From Paraburkholderia sacchari (GTDB taxonomy: Bacteria > Pseudomonadota > Gammaproteobacteria > Burkholderiales > Burkholderiaceae): a stretch of DNA of 64,000 bases. This document shows, in pieces, positions 26,186-34,676 of the stretch; position 1 is the stretch's first letter; each line of letters begins with the position of its first letter. A program made the position numbers and the translations under genes. A model generated the notes under the pieces. The model did not search any database and had not been told where the DNA came from. It was given only the letters and a program-made list of their open reading frames with translations. Where the stretch lies: the NCBI RefSeq assembly GCF_000785435.2, contig NZ_JTDB02000017.1, positions 1 to 64,000 of the forward strand. Direction: 5' to 3'.

Positions 26186-26968
26186 TCATTTGCCGCCACC
26201 GCCGCTCTCCAGTTCGTTCGCATAGCGCCGATAAAGCCAGGCCAGCGCCGTGCTCGTGAGCAGTGCAAAGGTGACATTGACGACGCTCTGCCCGATGGCG
26301 AGCACGGTGATCCACGCGGGCGTTTTCACGTCCTCGGGCGTGATGCCGGCGGCGCCCAGGCCAATCAGCGCGATCACGCCGCAGACGAGCAGCGGCAGCG
26401 CCGCGACGCACGAAACGCCCAGCACGCTCCAGAAGTGTCCACGGCTGTCGCGCCACGCGGCGCCCAGCGCGAAGCGTCCGCCGATTGCGAGCGACGGAAA
26501 GAGCAGGCTGAGCCGCACACCGATGAAGATCCAGATTGCGCCGACGATCAGCGAAAGAAAGGCCACGCCGCCCTCGTGGCGCGGGCGCAGCACCAGCCAA
26601 AAGGCCGCCGCGATGGCCACCAGCGCGAGCATCATGACGAGGCCCAGCGCCACGATGCGCAGGAGGGGCTTCGCACCGGACGCGATGAGCGGCGTCGCGG
26701 GCTCGCCGAGCAGCACGAAGCGATAGACCTTCAGCACGAACCAGACATAGACGAGCGCATTGAGCAGCGAGGCCAGGTTGGCGAGCAGCACGAGGCCGGC
26801 GGACGGCCCCTCGCCTTCGCCCGGCAAGGGCCGGCCGGCCAGTGCCAGCCCGCCGAGCACGGCGTAGGCCACGAAGGTGCCGAGCACGAGCGCCGGCATG
26901 CGTGTGAACGCTTCCCGTGCGCTTCCCCACGCGTGTTTCACGCATTCCATGAAGGTCATCTGCTGCAT
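26186..26968 (-). CDS. Six-helix membrane protein, function unknown
   Basis: A 260-residue protein with about six membrane helices (near 24-43, 58-85, 103-128, 131-160, 182-207, 220-246) and a short polar C-terminus ending in Gly4-Lys. The N-terminus is soluble, with a Trp/Phe-rich amphipathic start. ATG 26968 is used; ATG 26959 is an alternative. It lies 50 bp after the small bd-oxidase-associated gene on the same strand, so it may belong to the cio transcript, but nothing in its sequence shows a respiratory role. I do not recognise the family. Confidence 0.8.
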   Translation of the reverse strand: MQQMTFMECVKHAWGSAREAFTRMPALVLGTFVAYAVLGGLALAGRPLPGEGEGPSAGLVLLANLASLLNALVYVWFVLKVYRFVLLGEPATPLIASGAKPLLRIVALGLVMMLALVAIAAAFWLVLRPRHEGGVAFLSLIVGAIWIFIGVRLSLLFPSLAIGGRFALGAAWRDSRGHFWSVLGVSCVAALPLLVCGVIALIGLGAAGITPEDVKTPAWITVLAIGQSVVNVTFALLTSTALAWLYRRYANELESGGGGK

Positions 26969-27018
26969 GGTTTTTATCGCTGAAGTTACAGATGGCCTAC
27001 AGTCTAACGCGGCGCGCT

Positions 27019-27174
27019 TTATTTAACGGCGAAGAGCGTGAGGTTCATGAAGACCTTGAACGCGAAGCCGAGCGAGACGGCCGCGCCCACGCCGCCGCAC
27101 CACAGCAGCACGAACCAGAGCCAGCCGGGCAGCGCGCGTGTGCGCGCCTTAATGGTAGTGATGGATGTCGCCAT
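27019..27174 (-). CDS. DUF2474-like small bd-oxidase-associated protein
   Basis: A 51-residue protein with one membrane helix: MATSITTIKARTRAL, then GWLWFVLLWCGGVGAAVSL, then a short FKVFMNLTLFAVK end. Small single-helix proteins of this kind (DUF2474, comparable in role to CydX) follow CIO-type oxidase genes in many proteobacteria. The ATG at 27174 lies inside the end of cioB in another frame, so the genes overlap by 26 bp; no later start codon precedes the helix. It is the third gene of the cio operon. Confidence 0.75.
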   Translation of the reverse strand: MATSITTIKARTRALPGWLWFVLLWCGGVGAAVSLGFAFKVFMNLTLFAVK

Positions 27175-28153
27175 GACGGAGCTTGCCTCGGAAAACCCAG
27201 TAGCTCATCGCCGTGTATGCGACGATGATGGGCAGAATGAACGCTGCGCCAATCAGCGTGAAGGTCTGGCTCTCGCGCGGCGCGGCCGCTTGCCAAAGCG
27301 TGAGCTGCTGCGGAATCGCATAGGGCCACAGGCTCACGAGCAGTCCCACATAGCCGAGCAGCACGAGTGCGAGCGCGGCGGCGAACGGCGTCTTGTGACG
27401 GCGCGATTGCACAGCCCAGCGCATCCAGATGGCGCTCGCGAGCACCAGCAGCGGCACTGGCGCGAGCCGCCAGAACAGACCCGAGCCAAACCAGCGTTGC
27501 GCAATGGCAGGGTCTTGCAGCGGCGTCCATACGCTCACGAGCGCGATGAAGCCGAGCAGCATGACCGTGAGCGGCCACACGAGCTTGTGCAGGCGGCGCT
27601 GCAGATCGCCCTCGGTCTTGGCGACGAGCCAGCAGCTGCCGAGCAGCGCGTAGGTCGCCACGAGCCCGAAGCCGGAGAGCAGGCTGAACGGCGTGAGCCA
27701 GCCGAAGGCGTCGCCGGCGAAGCGCCCATCGGCGATCGGAATGCCCTGCAGGAAGGCGCCCAGCGCGATGCCCTGGAAGAACGCCGCGCCCGTCGAACCG
27801 CCGATGAACGCGAGATCCCACAGATGCTTGGTGCGCGTGGCCTTCGCGCGAATCTCGAAGGCCACGCCGCGGAAAATCAGGCACACGAGCATGAACACGA
27901 GCGGCAGATAGAGCGCCGAGAGCACCGTCGAATAGACGATGGGGAACACGGCGAACAGCCCCGCGCCGCCCAGCACGAGCCAGGTCTCGTTGCCGTCCCA
28001 GACGGGCGCGACCGTGTTCATCATGAGGTCGCGCTCGTCTTCGTCGGGGAACAGTGGAAACACGATGCCGATGCCCAGATCGAAGCCGTCCAGCACCACG
28101 TAGAGTAAAAGACCGAGCGCGATGATCGCGGCCCAGATGATGGTGACGTCCAT
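27149..28153 (-). CDS. cioB: Cytochrome bd-type (CIO) ubiquinol oxidase subunit II
   Basis: A 334-residue membrane subunit with about eight to nine helices. The N-terminus LLLYVVLDGFDLGIGIVFPLFPDEDERDLMMN and PVWDGNETWLV (in pieces) carry the conserved acidic and aromatic residues of CydB. C-terminal FILPIIVAYTAMSYWVFRGKL is also typical. It partners CioA to oxidise quinol and reduce oxygen at the cytoplasmic membrane. It lies 64 bp after cioA and overlaps the small DUF2474-like gene. Confidence 0.93.
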   Translation of the reverse strand: MDVTIIWAAIIALGLLLYVVLDGFDLGIGIVFPLFPDEDERDLMMNTVAPVWDGNETWLVLGGAGLFAVFPIVYSTVLSALYLPLVFMLVCLIFRGVAFEIRAKATRTKHLWDLAFIGGSTGAAFFQGIALGAFLQGIPIADGRFAGDAFGWLTPFSLLSGFGLVATYALLGSCWLVAKTEGDLQRRLHKLVWPLTVMLLGFIALVSVWTPLQDPAIAQRWFGSGLFWRLAPVPLLVLASAIWMRWAVQSRRHKTPFAAALALVLLGYVGLLVSLWPYAIPQQLTLWQAAAPRESQTFTLIGAAFILPIIVAYTAMSYWVFRGKLRHGDIHHYH

Positions 28154-28217
28154 GTTTGTCTTGCCTCGTTTCGATTGGGGATCGTGTAGTTCGCGATTGC
28201 TTGTACGGGTTCCGGTG

Positions 28218-29648
28218 TCACGCGTCGATCAGTTGATCGGCGGCGTGCGTTGGGCGGCGCGCGGGTTGATTCGCCGGTTGGTTCGTGGGTTGATTCGCGA
28301 TACGCGTGGCGGGAACGATGGGGGCGGCGGGCAGGGCGGGGCCGGTGCGCATGAGCTTGAGCATGTAGTAGATGCCCGTGCCGAACACGAGAAAGTACAC
28401 GACGACAAAGGTCATCAGCGAGACGCTGACTTGCTGCGCCGTGAGCGGCGAGACGGCTTGCGCGGTGCGCATCACGCCGTAGACCACCCACGGCTGGCGG
28501 CCAGCTTCGGTCGTGATCCAGCCTGCGAGCAGCGTGACGAATCCAGTGGGGCCCATCGCCAGCGCGAAGCGCTGGAACGCGCGCGACTCGTAGAGCGTGC
28601 CGCGCCGGCGCAGCCACCAGCCGGCAATGCCGAGCACGATCATCAGGATGCCTAATCCAACCATCACGCGGAAAGTCCAGAACAGCAGCGTCGAGTTCGG
28701 GCGCTCCTCGGCGGGGAACGATTTGAGGCCCCTGATTTCGCCGTCCCAGCTATGCGTGAGGATCAGGCTGCCCAGATGCGGAATCTTCACGGCGTAGCGC
28801 GTGGTTTGCGCTTCCATGTCGGGCAGGCCGAACAGGTTCAGTGCGGTGCCGCCCTGCTCGGTGTCCCAGATGCCTTCGATCGCCGCGATCTTGGCGGGCT
28901 GGTATTCGCGCGTGTTCAGACCATGCGCGTCGCCCACGATGGCCTGCAGCGGCGCGAGCACGAGCAGCAGGCCGAGCGCCATTGCGAACATCTTTTTCAC
29001 GGCCGCGTCGCGCCGGCCCTCGAGCAGATGCCACGCGCCAGTCGCGGCCACCACGAGCGCGGCCACGATGAAGGCGGCAATCGCCATGTGCGCGAGTCGG
29101 TACGGGAACGACGGGTTGAAGATGATCTGGAACCAGTCGGTGGGCACGACGTGGCCGTCCACCACCTTGAAGCCTTGCGGCGTCTGCATCCAGCTATTCG
29201 AAGCGAGAATCCAGAAAGTGGAAATGAGCGTGCCGATGGCGACCATCAGCGTTGCGCCAAAGTGCGCGCGCGGGCTCACGCGGTTCCAGCCGAACAGCAT
29301 GATGCCGAGGAAGCCCGCTTCGAGAAAGAACGCGGTCATCACCTCGTACATGAGGAGCGGCCCCGTGACCGGGCCCGCGAACGACGAGAAGCCGGACCAG
29401 TTGGTGCCGAACTGGTAGCTCATGACCACGCCCGAGACGACGCCCATGCCGAAGGCCACGGCGAAGATCTTCGACCAGAAGAGACACAGGTCCTTGTAGA
29501 ACGGTTTGCGGGTCTTGAGCCAGCACGCTTCGAGCACTGCGATAAAGCTTGCGAGACCGATGGAGAGCGCCGGAAAGACGATATGAAAGGAGACGGTGAA
29601 GGCGAATTGCAGCCGGGCCAGATCGAATGCGGAGAGTGACGATTGCAT
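28218..29648 (-). CDS. cioA: Cytochrome bd-type (CIO) ubiquinol oxidase subunit I
   Basis: A 476-residue haem-bearing subunit. LQFAFTVSFHIVFPALSIGL contains the b595 histidine equivalent near residue 19, RLAHMAIAAFI the b558 histidine, and AGRQPWVVYGVMRT the conserved GRQPW segment. It is shorter than E. coli CydA because the Q-loop is short, the mark of the cyanide-insensitive CIO branch. The last 40 residues are Asn/Gln/Pro-rich (repeated NQP). ATG 29648 is the natural start before a helix. Expression under low oxygen is suggested by the FNR-type box upstream. Confidence 0.93.
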   Translation of the reverse strand: MQSSLSAFDLARLQFAFTVSFHIVFPALSIGLASFIAVLEACWLKTRKPFYKDLCLFWSKIFAVAFGMGVVSGVVMSYQFGTNWSGFSSFAGPVTGPLLMYEVMTAFFLEAGFLGIMLFGWNRVSPRAHFGATLMVAIGTLISTFWILASNSWMQTPQGFKVVDGHVVPTDWFQIIFNPSFPYRLAHMAIAAFIVAALVVAATGAWHLLEGRRDAAVKKMFAMALGLLLVLAPLQAIVGDAHGLNTREYQPAKIAAIEGIWDTEQGGTALNLFGLPDMEAQTTRYAVKIPHLGSLILTHSWDGEIRGLKSFPAEERPNSTLLFWTFRVMVGLGILMIVLGIAGWWLRRRGTLYESRAFQRFALAMGPTGFVTLLAGWITTEAGRQPWVVYGVMRTAQAVSPLTAQQVSVSLMTFVVVYFLVFGTGIYYMLKLMRTGPALPAAPIVPATRIANQPTNQPANQPARRPTHAADQLIDA

Positions 29649-29823
29649 GTGCGTGCCTGCTAGGTGCTTGCGTAGCGGAAAGCGTGTTCGCGCGCGTGGT
29701 GTGGTGATGCGCCGTGCGAATGGACGTAAGCGTAGGGGAACAGGGTGCGCTTTGCTGCACTGCGACGTGCGCCAGCGTGTCGCAGCTGTCAATCGTCAAG
29801 CGACTAAGTTGTGCGCTAAATCG

Positions 29824-29837
29824 TTGATAGGGATCAG
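29824..29837. promoter_or_regulatory. FNR/ANR-type box upstream of cioAB
   Basis: TTGAT-AGGG-ATCAG matches the FNR/ANR consensus TTGAT-N4-ATCAA in nine of ten defined positions. Its centre lies about 183 bp upstream of the cioA start, so a long leader would be needed. Regulation of a bd oxidase by such a protein is well established in other proteobacteria; here it is inferred. Confidence 0.55.
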
Positions 29838-30033
29838 TTTGGATTAAGGATTCGTTGAAGATTAATTGGGCGCACAGGGGCGTGCGCTGCGTCAATTTGC
29901 GTCAAATCAGGCGCGGTTCGGGTGCTGGCGTGTGCTGTGCGTCAATTCGCCCAGGTGACGGATGCTGCACGCTCCGCATGGTGCTGTGCATAACGGCTCC
30001 ATAAAGGATCGTCACAAGGATTCCTGGAGAGCG

Positions 30034-30073
30034 CGCTGCCCTTCGCCGTCGGCGATTGTGGCGGAGGGCAGCG
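30034..30073 (-). terminator. Long hairpin after the translocator-like gene
   Basis: The arms CGCTGCCCTTCGCC (30034-30047) and GGCGGAGGGCAGCG (30060-30073) pair over 14 bp with one G-U, around a 12-nt loop, 23 bp past the stop at 30097. There is no U tract, so termination may need Rho or the hairpin may protect the mRNA end. Confidence 0.55.
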
Positions 30074-30096
30074 GGCCTGGAATGATTTATGGAATA

Positions 30097-32745
30097 TCAG
30101 CCGCCGTCGAAGCCGTCCCAGATCTCATGGCCGGGATGACGTCTGTTGTATTCAGCGCGAATCTTCTCCTGGAGTTGGGCTCCTGCCTCCTGCATTTTCC
30201 AGGTCGGATATTGGTCGGCGAAATCACTGAGGATGACACCCGCAGTCGCCAGCACCAAGGAGATCAGTGGTCCTGCGACGGGGATGAAACCCGCCATGCC
30301 GCTTGCGAGACTGACGACTTGTCCGGAAAGAGCTACCTTGTCCTGTGTGGTAAGTGTCCCCGCGGCCCGCTTCTTCAGATAATTGTCCAACGCCGCACCG
30401 AACCCCACAGCGCCAAGCGCCGTGCTGATCGCGGCAGGGAAGAGTTGTGCACGCAACGGTTTTGAAATCTTGAACCACTCCGGAAACGTATCGGTATTGC
30501 TGAGTAAGCCATTCTGGTACTTTCCGAACTCCGTACCATACTTTTGTGCCCATGCCGAGAGCTTGCCTGGCCGCTCCTCCAACGACGTGGCTTTTGTTAT
30601 ATCGGCCAGCTCCCCGAATGCCTTCGGCGCCGTTTTAATGAGGCTTTCGTATTCGTCCATCGCATGATTGAACTGGTCATACGTTTCCTGTTTCATATAG
30701 GCGTAGTTGTCAAGTTGTGCGACGGTGTTTTTGACCGAGTCGTCATGCGAGGCGCGAGCGGCATCGATCGAATCGAATCCCCGTGCTTTCAGTTGCTCCA
30801 TGAGCGGCTGCGCCCTTTCGTCGATTGACTTGATATTTTCGTTGGCGTCATTCATGGCCTTTTTGGCGGAATCCTTGAGCGACGTCCCCAGTTCTTGCAT
30901 TTCCAGGTACTGGCCAAGGATGCCTTGAGTGCCGTCTTGCAACGCCAGCGGTGCCACGTCATAGGGTCTCGACTCGATATTGCTGATGACACGCTCTTGC
31001 AACTGGTTCTGTTGGTCCGCAACCTGCTGGTCGATGCGCGATGTCCCAGCGCTCTGGGCTTCGTTGATCCTGTTCGCCAACGGATCATCGGAACCGAAGT
31101 TGCTGTATTCGGGCGCTGCGGGCGGGGGTGGTTTCGAGGCCAACTGCTTGACCATATGATTGCCGAAATCCGTCATGGCGCCGCCAGTCACCTCGGTGAC
31201 GCCTTGGCCGAGGGCGGCGCTTCCTCCGATGAAATCGTCAGTTGGATCCTTGCCGTCCTTCATTTTCTGGAATCCGGACATGAACATCGAGCCTGCCTTG
31301 GTGAAGTTGCTGGCGGCGGCATTGAAGCGGGTTCCGAGCAGAACGCCGAGGCGGCCTTTGGCGCCGATGGGGTCCATGAAACTTTGGCCGGGACGCTGGA
31401 AGCGGGCGAGCGGTGTGCCCTGGAGAACCTTGGAATTGTTAAAGCGCGCTTCGTCGAAGATCACTGCACGGGCGTAGCTGCTTGCGGACTTTCCGTACGA
31501 ACCATACTGGTCTGCAGCGCTTTTGTGTTTGTCGCCGAATGCGGGTAGCGGGATGCCGGCCCGTTTCGTAATGTCATCGATCGTGTCGCCGGGTTTCGCC
31601 TCTTTCAGTGCCGTGCTGAGCGCGGAAATTTTCTTGCTTTGCTCGTCGGTCGGCTTCTCCTGCTCCATCAGATCAACCGCTTCGTTGTATGCAGTCGCGG
31701 CTGCGATAGCGTCGTCGGTCGTGTCTTTGTCGTTCTTGATGTCGTCCTGTATACGATTTACCGCGTCGGAGTAATTCTGTTCCTTGTTGGCAAGGTCATT
31801 GCTCAGCACAAGATTGGTGGCGGTTTGGTCTGACTGGTCTTTTGTATCCTTGCTGCCATTGTTGACCTCGGCTTGACCGGTGCCATTCGGTTCTCCTGCA
31901 ACCGAGTGACGGGCGGTAGAGTGAGTATCGCCGGTAGGTCCCCCCGACTTGGCGCGAGCGCCCTGTTCGACGTGTTGTTGCGAATCGGCCGGTGTTTGTG
32001 CACTGCCACTCGGAGCGGTCTGGGGATTCGACTTGGCATCGGTCACGCTGCGGGGCTGCGCCTGCCCCTGACTGGAAGTGCCATCGCTTGCATCGCCGCG
32101 GTCGTTGGGCTGGGTACGACTGGTTTCGGGTGTTTGCTGCGCAGCCGGGTCTTCCTGTCGTACCCGGTCAAGCGTGCTAGTCGACTTTCGACTGGCATCG
32201 TCCGGCTGTTGCGCATTCGCGCCTTGCTGTGTCTGCGGTGTCGGGGCAGGCGCACTGCTTGCAGCGCGGGCGGCGCCGGAATTGTCTAGTCGCTGGAAAT
32301 CGGCCGATGCATGTGGACTGTCGTTCAGGGGCGCCTGGGCGTTCAGCCTTTGTTCAGCGTCGTTGCGGGAATCAGTCTGACTTTGACCAGCAGTGCCATT
32401 GCTTGAACCGTTGCCATCACTGGTCTGATCGGAACTGGCATCGCGTGTCAACGACGTGTTCTTCTGCTGCTGTATCTGGTCGATCGTGCTGGTCGGGTTT
32501 TGTGTTTGCGGTGTTGTTTGTCCGCTATCTGAATTGTCCGGGGTTTGCGAGGTTGACTGACTTTCTGGGCGGGTCGCTGGCTGACTGGAATCAGACCCGG
32601 AATCCTTCTGGCTTGATGCGTCTTGTTGAGAGTTGTTGTCCTGCGTACCGGCAGCACTGTTCGCAGATGTGTCCTGACTTGAGGACGTGTCGTCTTGCGA
32701 TTGCGAATCATACGATGACGATGAAGAGTTCGAGTCGACTTTCAT
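30097..32745 (-). CDS. Large secreted-type protein resembling type III translocators (HrpF/PopF/NolX/HrpK-like)
   Basis: An 882-residue protein with no Sec signal. Residues 1 to about 310 are disordered: Ser, Gln, Asp, Thr and Asn-rich, with a Ser-rich, hydrophobic-poor start (MKVDSNSSSSS) like many type III secretion signals. Two stretches, near 85 (TSTIDQIQQ) and 189 (TSTLDRVRQ), look like a diverged repeat. A helical middle follows. Two hydrophobic segments sit at about 769-790 and 809-839 (VSLASGMAGFIPVAGPLISLVL), then a charged tail. Disordered repeats plus two C-terminal hydrophobic segments is the layout of HrpF-type translocators; the assignment is by architecture only. G+C is low for the region. 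GAGG lies eight bases before ATG. No secretion apparatus is in the window. Confidence 0.6.
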   Translation of the reverse strand: MKVDSNSSSSSYDSQSQDDTSSSQDTSANSAAGTQDNNSQQDASSQKDSGSDSSQPATRPESQSTSQTPDNSDSGQTTPQTQNPTSTIDQIQQQKNTSLTRDASSDQTSDGNGSSNGTAGQSQTDSRNDAEQRLNAQAPLNDSPHASADFQRLDNSGAARAASSAPAPTPQTQQGANAQQPDDASRKSTSTLDRVRQEDPAAQQTPETSRTQPNDRGDASDGTSSQGQAQPRSVTDAKSNPQTAPSGSAQTPADSQQHVEQGARAKSGGPTGDTHSTARHSVAGEPNGTGQAEVNNGSKDTKDQSDQTATNLVLSNDLANKEQNYSDAVNRIQDDIKNDKDTTDDAIAAATAYNEAVDLMEQEKPTDEQSKKISALSTALKEAKPGDTIDDITKRAGIPLPAFGDKHKSAADQYGSYGKSASSYARAVIFDEARFNNSKVLQGTPLARFQRPGQSFMDPIGAKGRLGVLLGTRFNAAASNFTKAGSMFMSGFQKMKDGKDPTDDFIGGSAALGQGVTEVTGGAMTDFGNHMVKQLASKPPPPAAPEYSNFGSDDPLANRINEAQSAGTSRIDQQVADQQNQLQERVISNIESRPYDVAPLALQDGTQGILGQYLEMQELGTSLKDSAKKAMNDANENIKSIDERAQPLMEQLKARGFDSIDAARASHDDSVKNTVAQLDNYAYMKQETYDQFNHAMDEYESLIKTAPKAFGELADITKATSLEERPGKLSAWAQKYGTEFGKYQNGLLSNTDTFPEWFKISKPLRAQLFPAAISTALGAVGFGAALDNYLKKRAAGTLTTQDKVALSGQVVSLASGMAGFIPVAGPLISLVLATAGVILSDFADQYPTWKMQEAGAQLQEKIRAEYNRRHPGHEIWDGFDGG

Positions 32746-33038
32746 AAATAATCCTCAGTAAATACGCGAGAAGGATTTCGCCGCATGGAGCGTTCGCCGA
32801 GATGGCAACTCATCGTTACCTGGAACAGTTCCGGGATGGCAATGAAAGGTCATTGCTGCAGTGACGAGGAGTCAAGCGCGAATGGGACTTGATGTGATGG
32901 CTGAATGCCTTCCGCTCGCTTCCCATCATTTTGAGACTGAAGATCTGATTTCCCGATTAGCATGGTCGGCGGGTTGGACGGAAGTCGATCGCATATATCG
33001 ACGACTGTTTTTATTATTAGTAATGCATGGAGACGCGA
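32746..33038. promoter_or_regulatory. Divergent promoter region of the translocator-like and kgtP-type genes
   Basis: This 293-bp A/T-richer gap separates two divergent genes. It contains the palindrome GGAAC-A-GTTCC (32822-32832), about 80 bp upstream of the translocator-like start. I found no TTCGC-N15-TTCGC box in the right orientation. The gap near 33000-33025 is T/A-rich (a possible -10 region for the permease). Confidence 0.4.
32822..32832. promoter_or_regulatory. Perfect inverted repeat, candidate operator
   Basis: GGAAC-A-GTTCC has five-base perfect arms around one base, in the divergent gap. The GGAAC half also resembles the -35 half of sigma-54-unrelated HrpL promoters, but no CCAC element follows at 15-16 bp. 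Confidence 0.3.
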
Positions 33039-34346
33039 ATGGGAGTGACTGGGAAGATTCGGGAAACGGGGCAGGCGCAGGATACGCGTCGCCGCATCAT
33101 GGCAATCGTCGGCGCATCGTCGGGTAATCTGGTCGAGTGGTTCGATTTTTACGTTTATTCATTTTGTGCGTTGTATTTCGCACCAGCATTTTTCCCATCG
33201 GGCAATACCACAACGCAGTTGCTCAACACGGCCGGCGTGTTCGCAGCAGGATTCCTCATGCGTCCTATCGGCGGCTGGTTTTTTGGCCGTCTGGCCGACC
33301 GTCACGGTCGGCGTACGTCAATGCTGGTTTCGGTATACATGATGTGCGGTGGCTCGCTTGTGATTGCCATGTTGCCGACGTATGCCCAGATCGGCGCGCT
33401 GGCTCCGGCACTGCTATTGATTGCCCGCCTGTTTCAAGGGTTGTCGGTCGGCGGGGAATATGGCACCAGTGCGACCTATATGAGTGAAGTCGCGCTGGAG
33501 GGGCGACGCGGCTTTTACGCATCGTTTCAGTATGTGACGTTGATTGGTGGGCAGTTGTGCGCGCTGCTCGTGCTGGTGATCCTTCAACAACTGCTTGACG
33601 CCGGGCAACTCAAGGCATGGGGCTGGCGTATCCCATTCGTAGTCGGGGCGGGGGCAGCGCTCGTTGCATTGAATTTGCGCCGGTCGCTGGAGGAAACCAC
33701 GACAGCCGAGTCGCGTGGCAACCGTGATGCGGGATCGTTCAGCGGCCTGTGGCAACACAAGCGCGCGTTCATCACGGTACTGGGTTTTACCGCAGGCGGT
33801 TCACTCGTCTTCTACACATTCACGACGTATATGCAGAAGTACCTCGTCAATACGGCCGGCATGCACGCGAAGACAGCCAGTAACGTGATGACCGGCGCGC
33901 TGTTTGTGTTCATGCTGATGCAGCCTTTGTTCGGAGCGCTGTCGGACCGCATCGGGCGGCGCAAGTCGATGATTTGCTTCGGACTGTTCGCTACGTGTGG
34001 CACCGTGCCGTTGCTGCACGCACTAAGGGATGTGACTAGTCCGTTTGCGGCTTTCGTGCTGATTGTCGCCGCGCTGGCTATCGTGAGTTTCTACACGTCG
34101 ATCAGTGGGCTCATCAAAGCCGAGATGTTTCCCGTGCAAGTACGAGCGCTCGGTGTCGGGCTTTCTTATGCGATCGCGAACGCGATCTTCGGTGGTTCCG
34201 CGGAATATGTGGCGTTGTGGCTTAAGCAGATTGGCACCGAGCCGCTGTTCTACTGGTATGTCACGATGATGTGCGCCATTGCGGGGCTCGTATCGTTGAT
34301 GATGCGCGAGCCGGCGAAGGAGGGGTTCCTTCGGGATACAAACTGA
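33039..34346 (+). CDS. KgtP-like alpha-ketoglutarate/dicarboxylate MFS permease (low-G+C copy)
   Basis: A 435-residue, 12-helix MFS permease of the metabolite:H+ symporter family. It has GNLVEWFDFYVYSF, the MRPIGGWFFGRLADRHGRR loop and RLFQGLSVGGEYGTSATYMSE, all typical of KgtP/ProP-like carriers of alpha-ketoglutarate and related acids. About four fifths of residues match the paralogue at 43004-44308 by eye. ATG 33039 has GGAG six bases upstream; ATG 33027 sits on this signal. Its G+C is lower than the paralogue's. It is divergent from the translocator-like gene. Confidence 0.85.
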   Translation: MGVTGKIRETGQAQDTRRRIMAIVGASSGNLVEWFDFYVYSFCALYFAPAFFPSGNTTTQLLNTAGVFAAGFLMRPIGGWFFGRLADRHGRRTSMLVSVYMMCGGSLVIAMLPTYAQIGALAPALLLIARLFQGLSVGGEYGTSATYMSEVALEGRRGFYASFQYVTLIGGQLCALLVLVILQQLLDAGQLKAWGWRIPFVVGAGAALVALNLRRSLEETTTAESRGNRDAGSFSGLWQHKRAFITVLGFTAGGSLVFYTFTTYMQKYLVNTAGMHAKTASNVMTGALFVFMLMQPLFGALSDRIGRRKSMICFGLFATCGTVPLLHALRDVTSPFAAFVLIVAALAIVSFYTSISGLIKAEMFPVQVRALGVGLSYAIANAIFGGSAEYVALWLKQIGTEPLFYWYVTMMCAIAGLVSLMMREPAKEGFLRDTN

Positions 34347-34397
34347 ATCTCCATGGTCGGTCACTGCGCCACGCAGTGCGCGTGGCGCATGTCGCTT

Positions 34398-34610
34398 TTA
34401 CGAGCCGGCGCCTGTCGTGGCGGGCGCGGGATCGCTCCACAGCTTGCCGCCGGTCGCCCAGTCTTCGGTCTTCACGTCGGTGAATATGATGTCGACCGAT
34501 TGGGCATCCACGCCCAGCACCTTGCAGGTGGTCTCGGTGAGCGCGGCGGCAAGCTCGCGCTTTTTCTCGACACTGCGGCCCTCGAACATCTCGATGTGGA
34601 AAGTCGGCAT
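34398..34610 (-). CDS. 4-oxalocrotonate tautomerase family protein
   Basis: A 70-residue tautomerase-fold protein. After removal of Met, Pro1 is the general base of the family (PTFHIEMFEGR). Arg11-like and C-terminal VDIIFTDVKTEDWATGGKLWSD segments are as in the 4-OT subgroup. GGAGATCCGT precedes the ATG. It ends 52 bp from the kgtP-type gene and lies next to a class II aldolase-like gene on the same strand (66-bp gap), so a joint catabolic transcript is possible. The natural substrate is unknown. Confidence 0.88.
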   Translation of the reverse strand: MPTFHIEMFEGRSVEKKRELAAALTETTCKVLGVDAQSVDIIFTDVKTEDWATGGKLWSDPAPATTGAGS

Positions 34611-34676
34611 ACGGATCTCCTTGTTTGCAGAGTAGTGAAACGGGTTGATTCGCGATCGGTTTCAGATCGGTCGCAA

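Larger units (their letters stand above)
29649..30096. other. Intergenic region: cioA leader/promoter and upstream hairpin
   Basis: This 448-bp gap between two minus-strand genes contains the FNR/ANR-like box (29824-29837) and a long hairpin (30034-30073), both listed separately. A/T-richer DNA around 29790-29870 fits a promoter. I see no gene. Confidence 0.6.

Noticed and set aside
26082..26945. Minus-strand ORF ending in Asp-Gly-Ala repeats
   Set aside because: It is a shadow frame of the six-helix membrane protein, Arg-rich, and extends only through the 9-bp repeat.
32777..32797. TTCGC-like pair upstream of the translocator-like gene as a plant-inducible-promoter box
   Set aside because: The spacing is 11 bp, not 15, and it faces the plus strand while the gene is on the minus strand.
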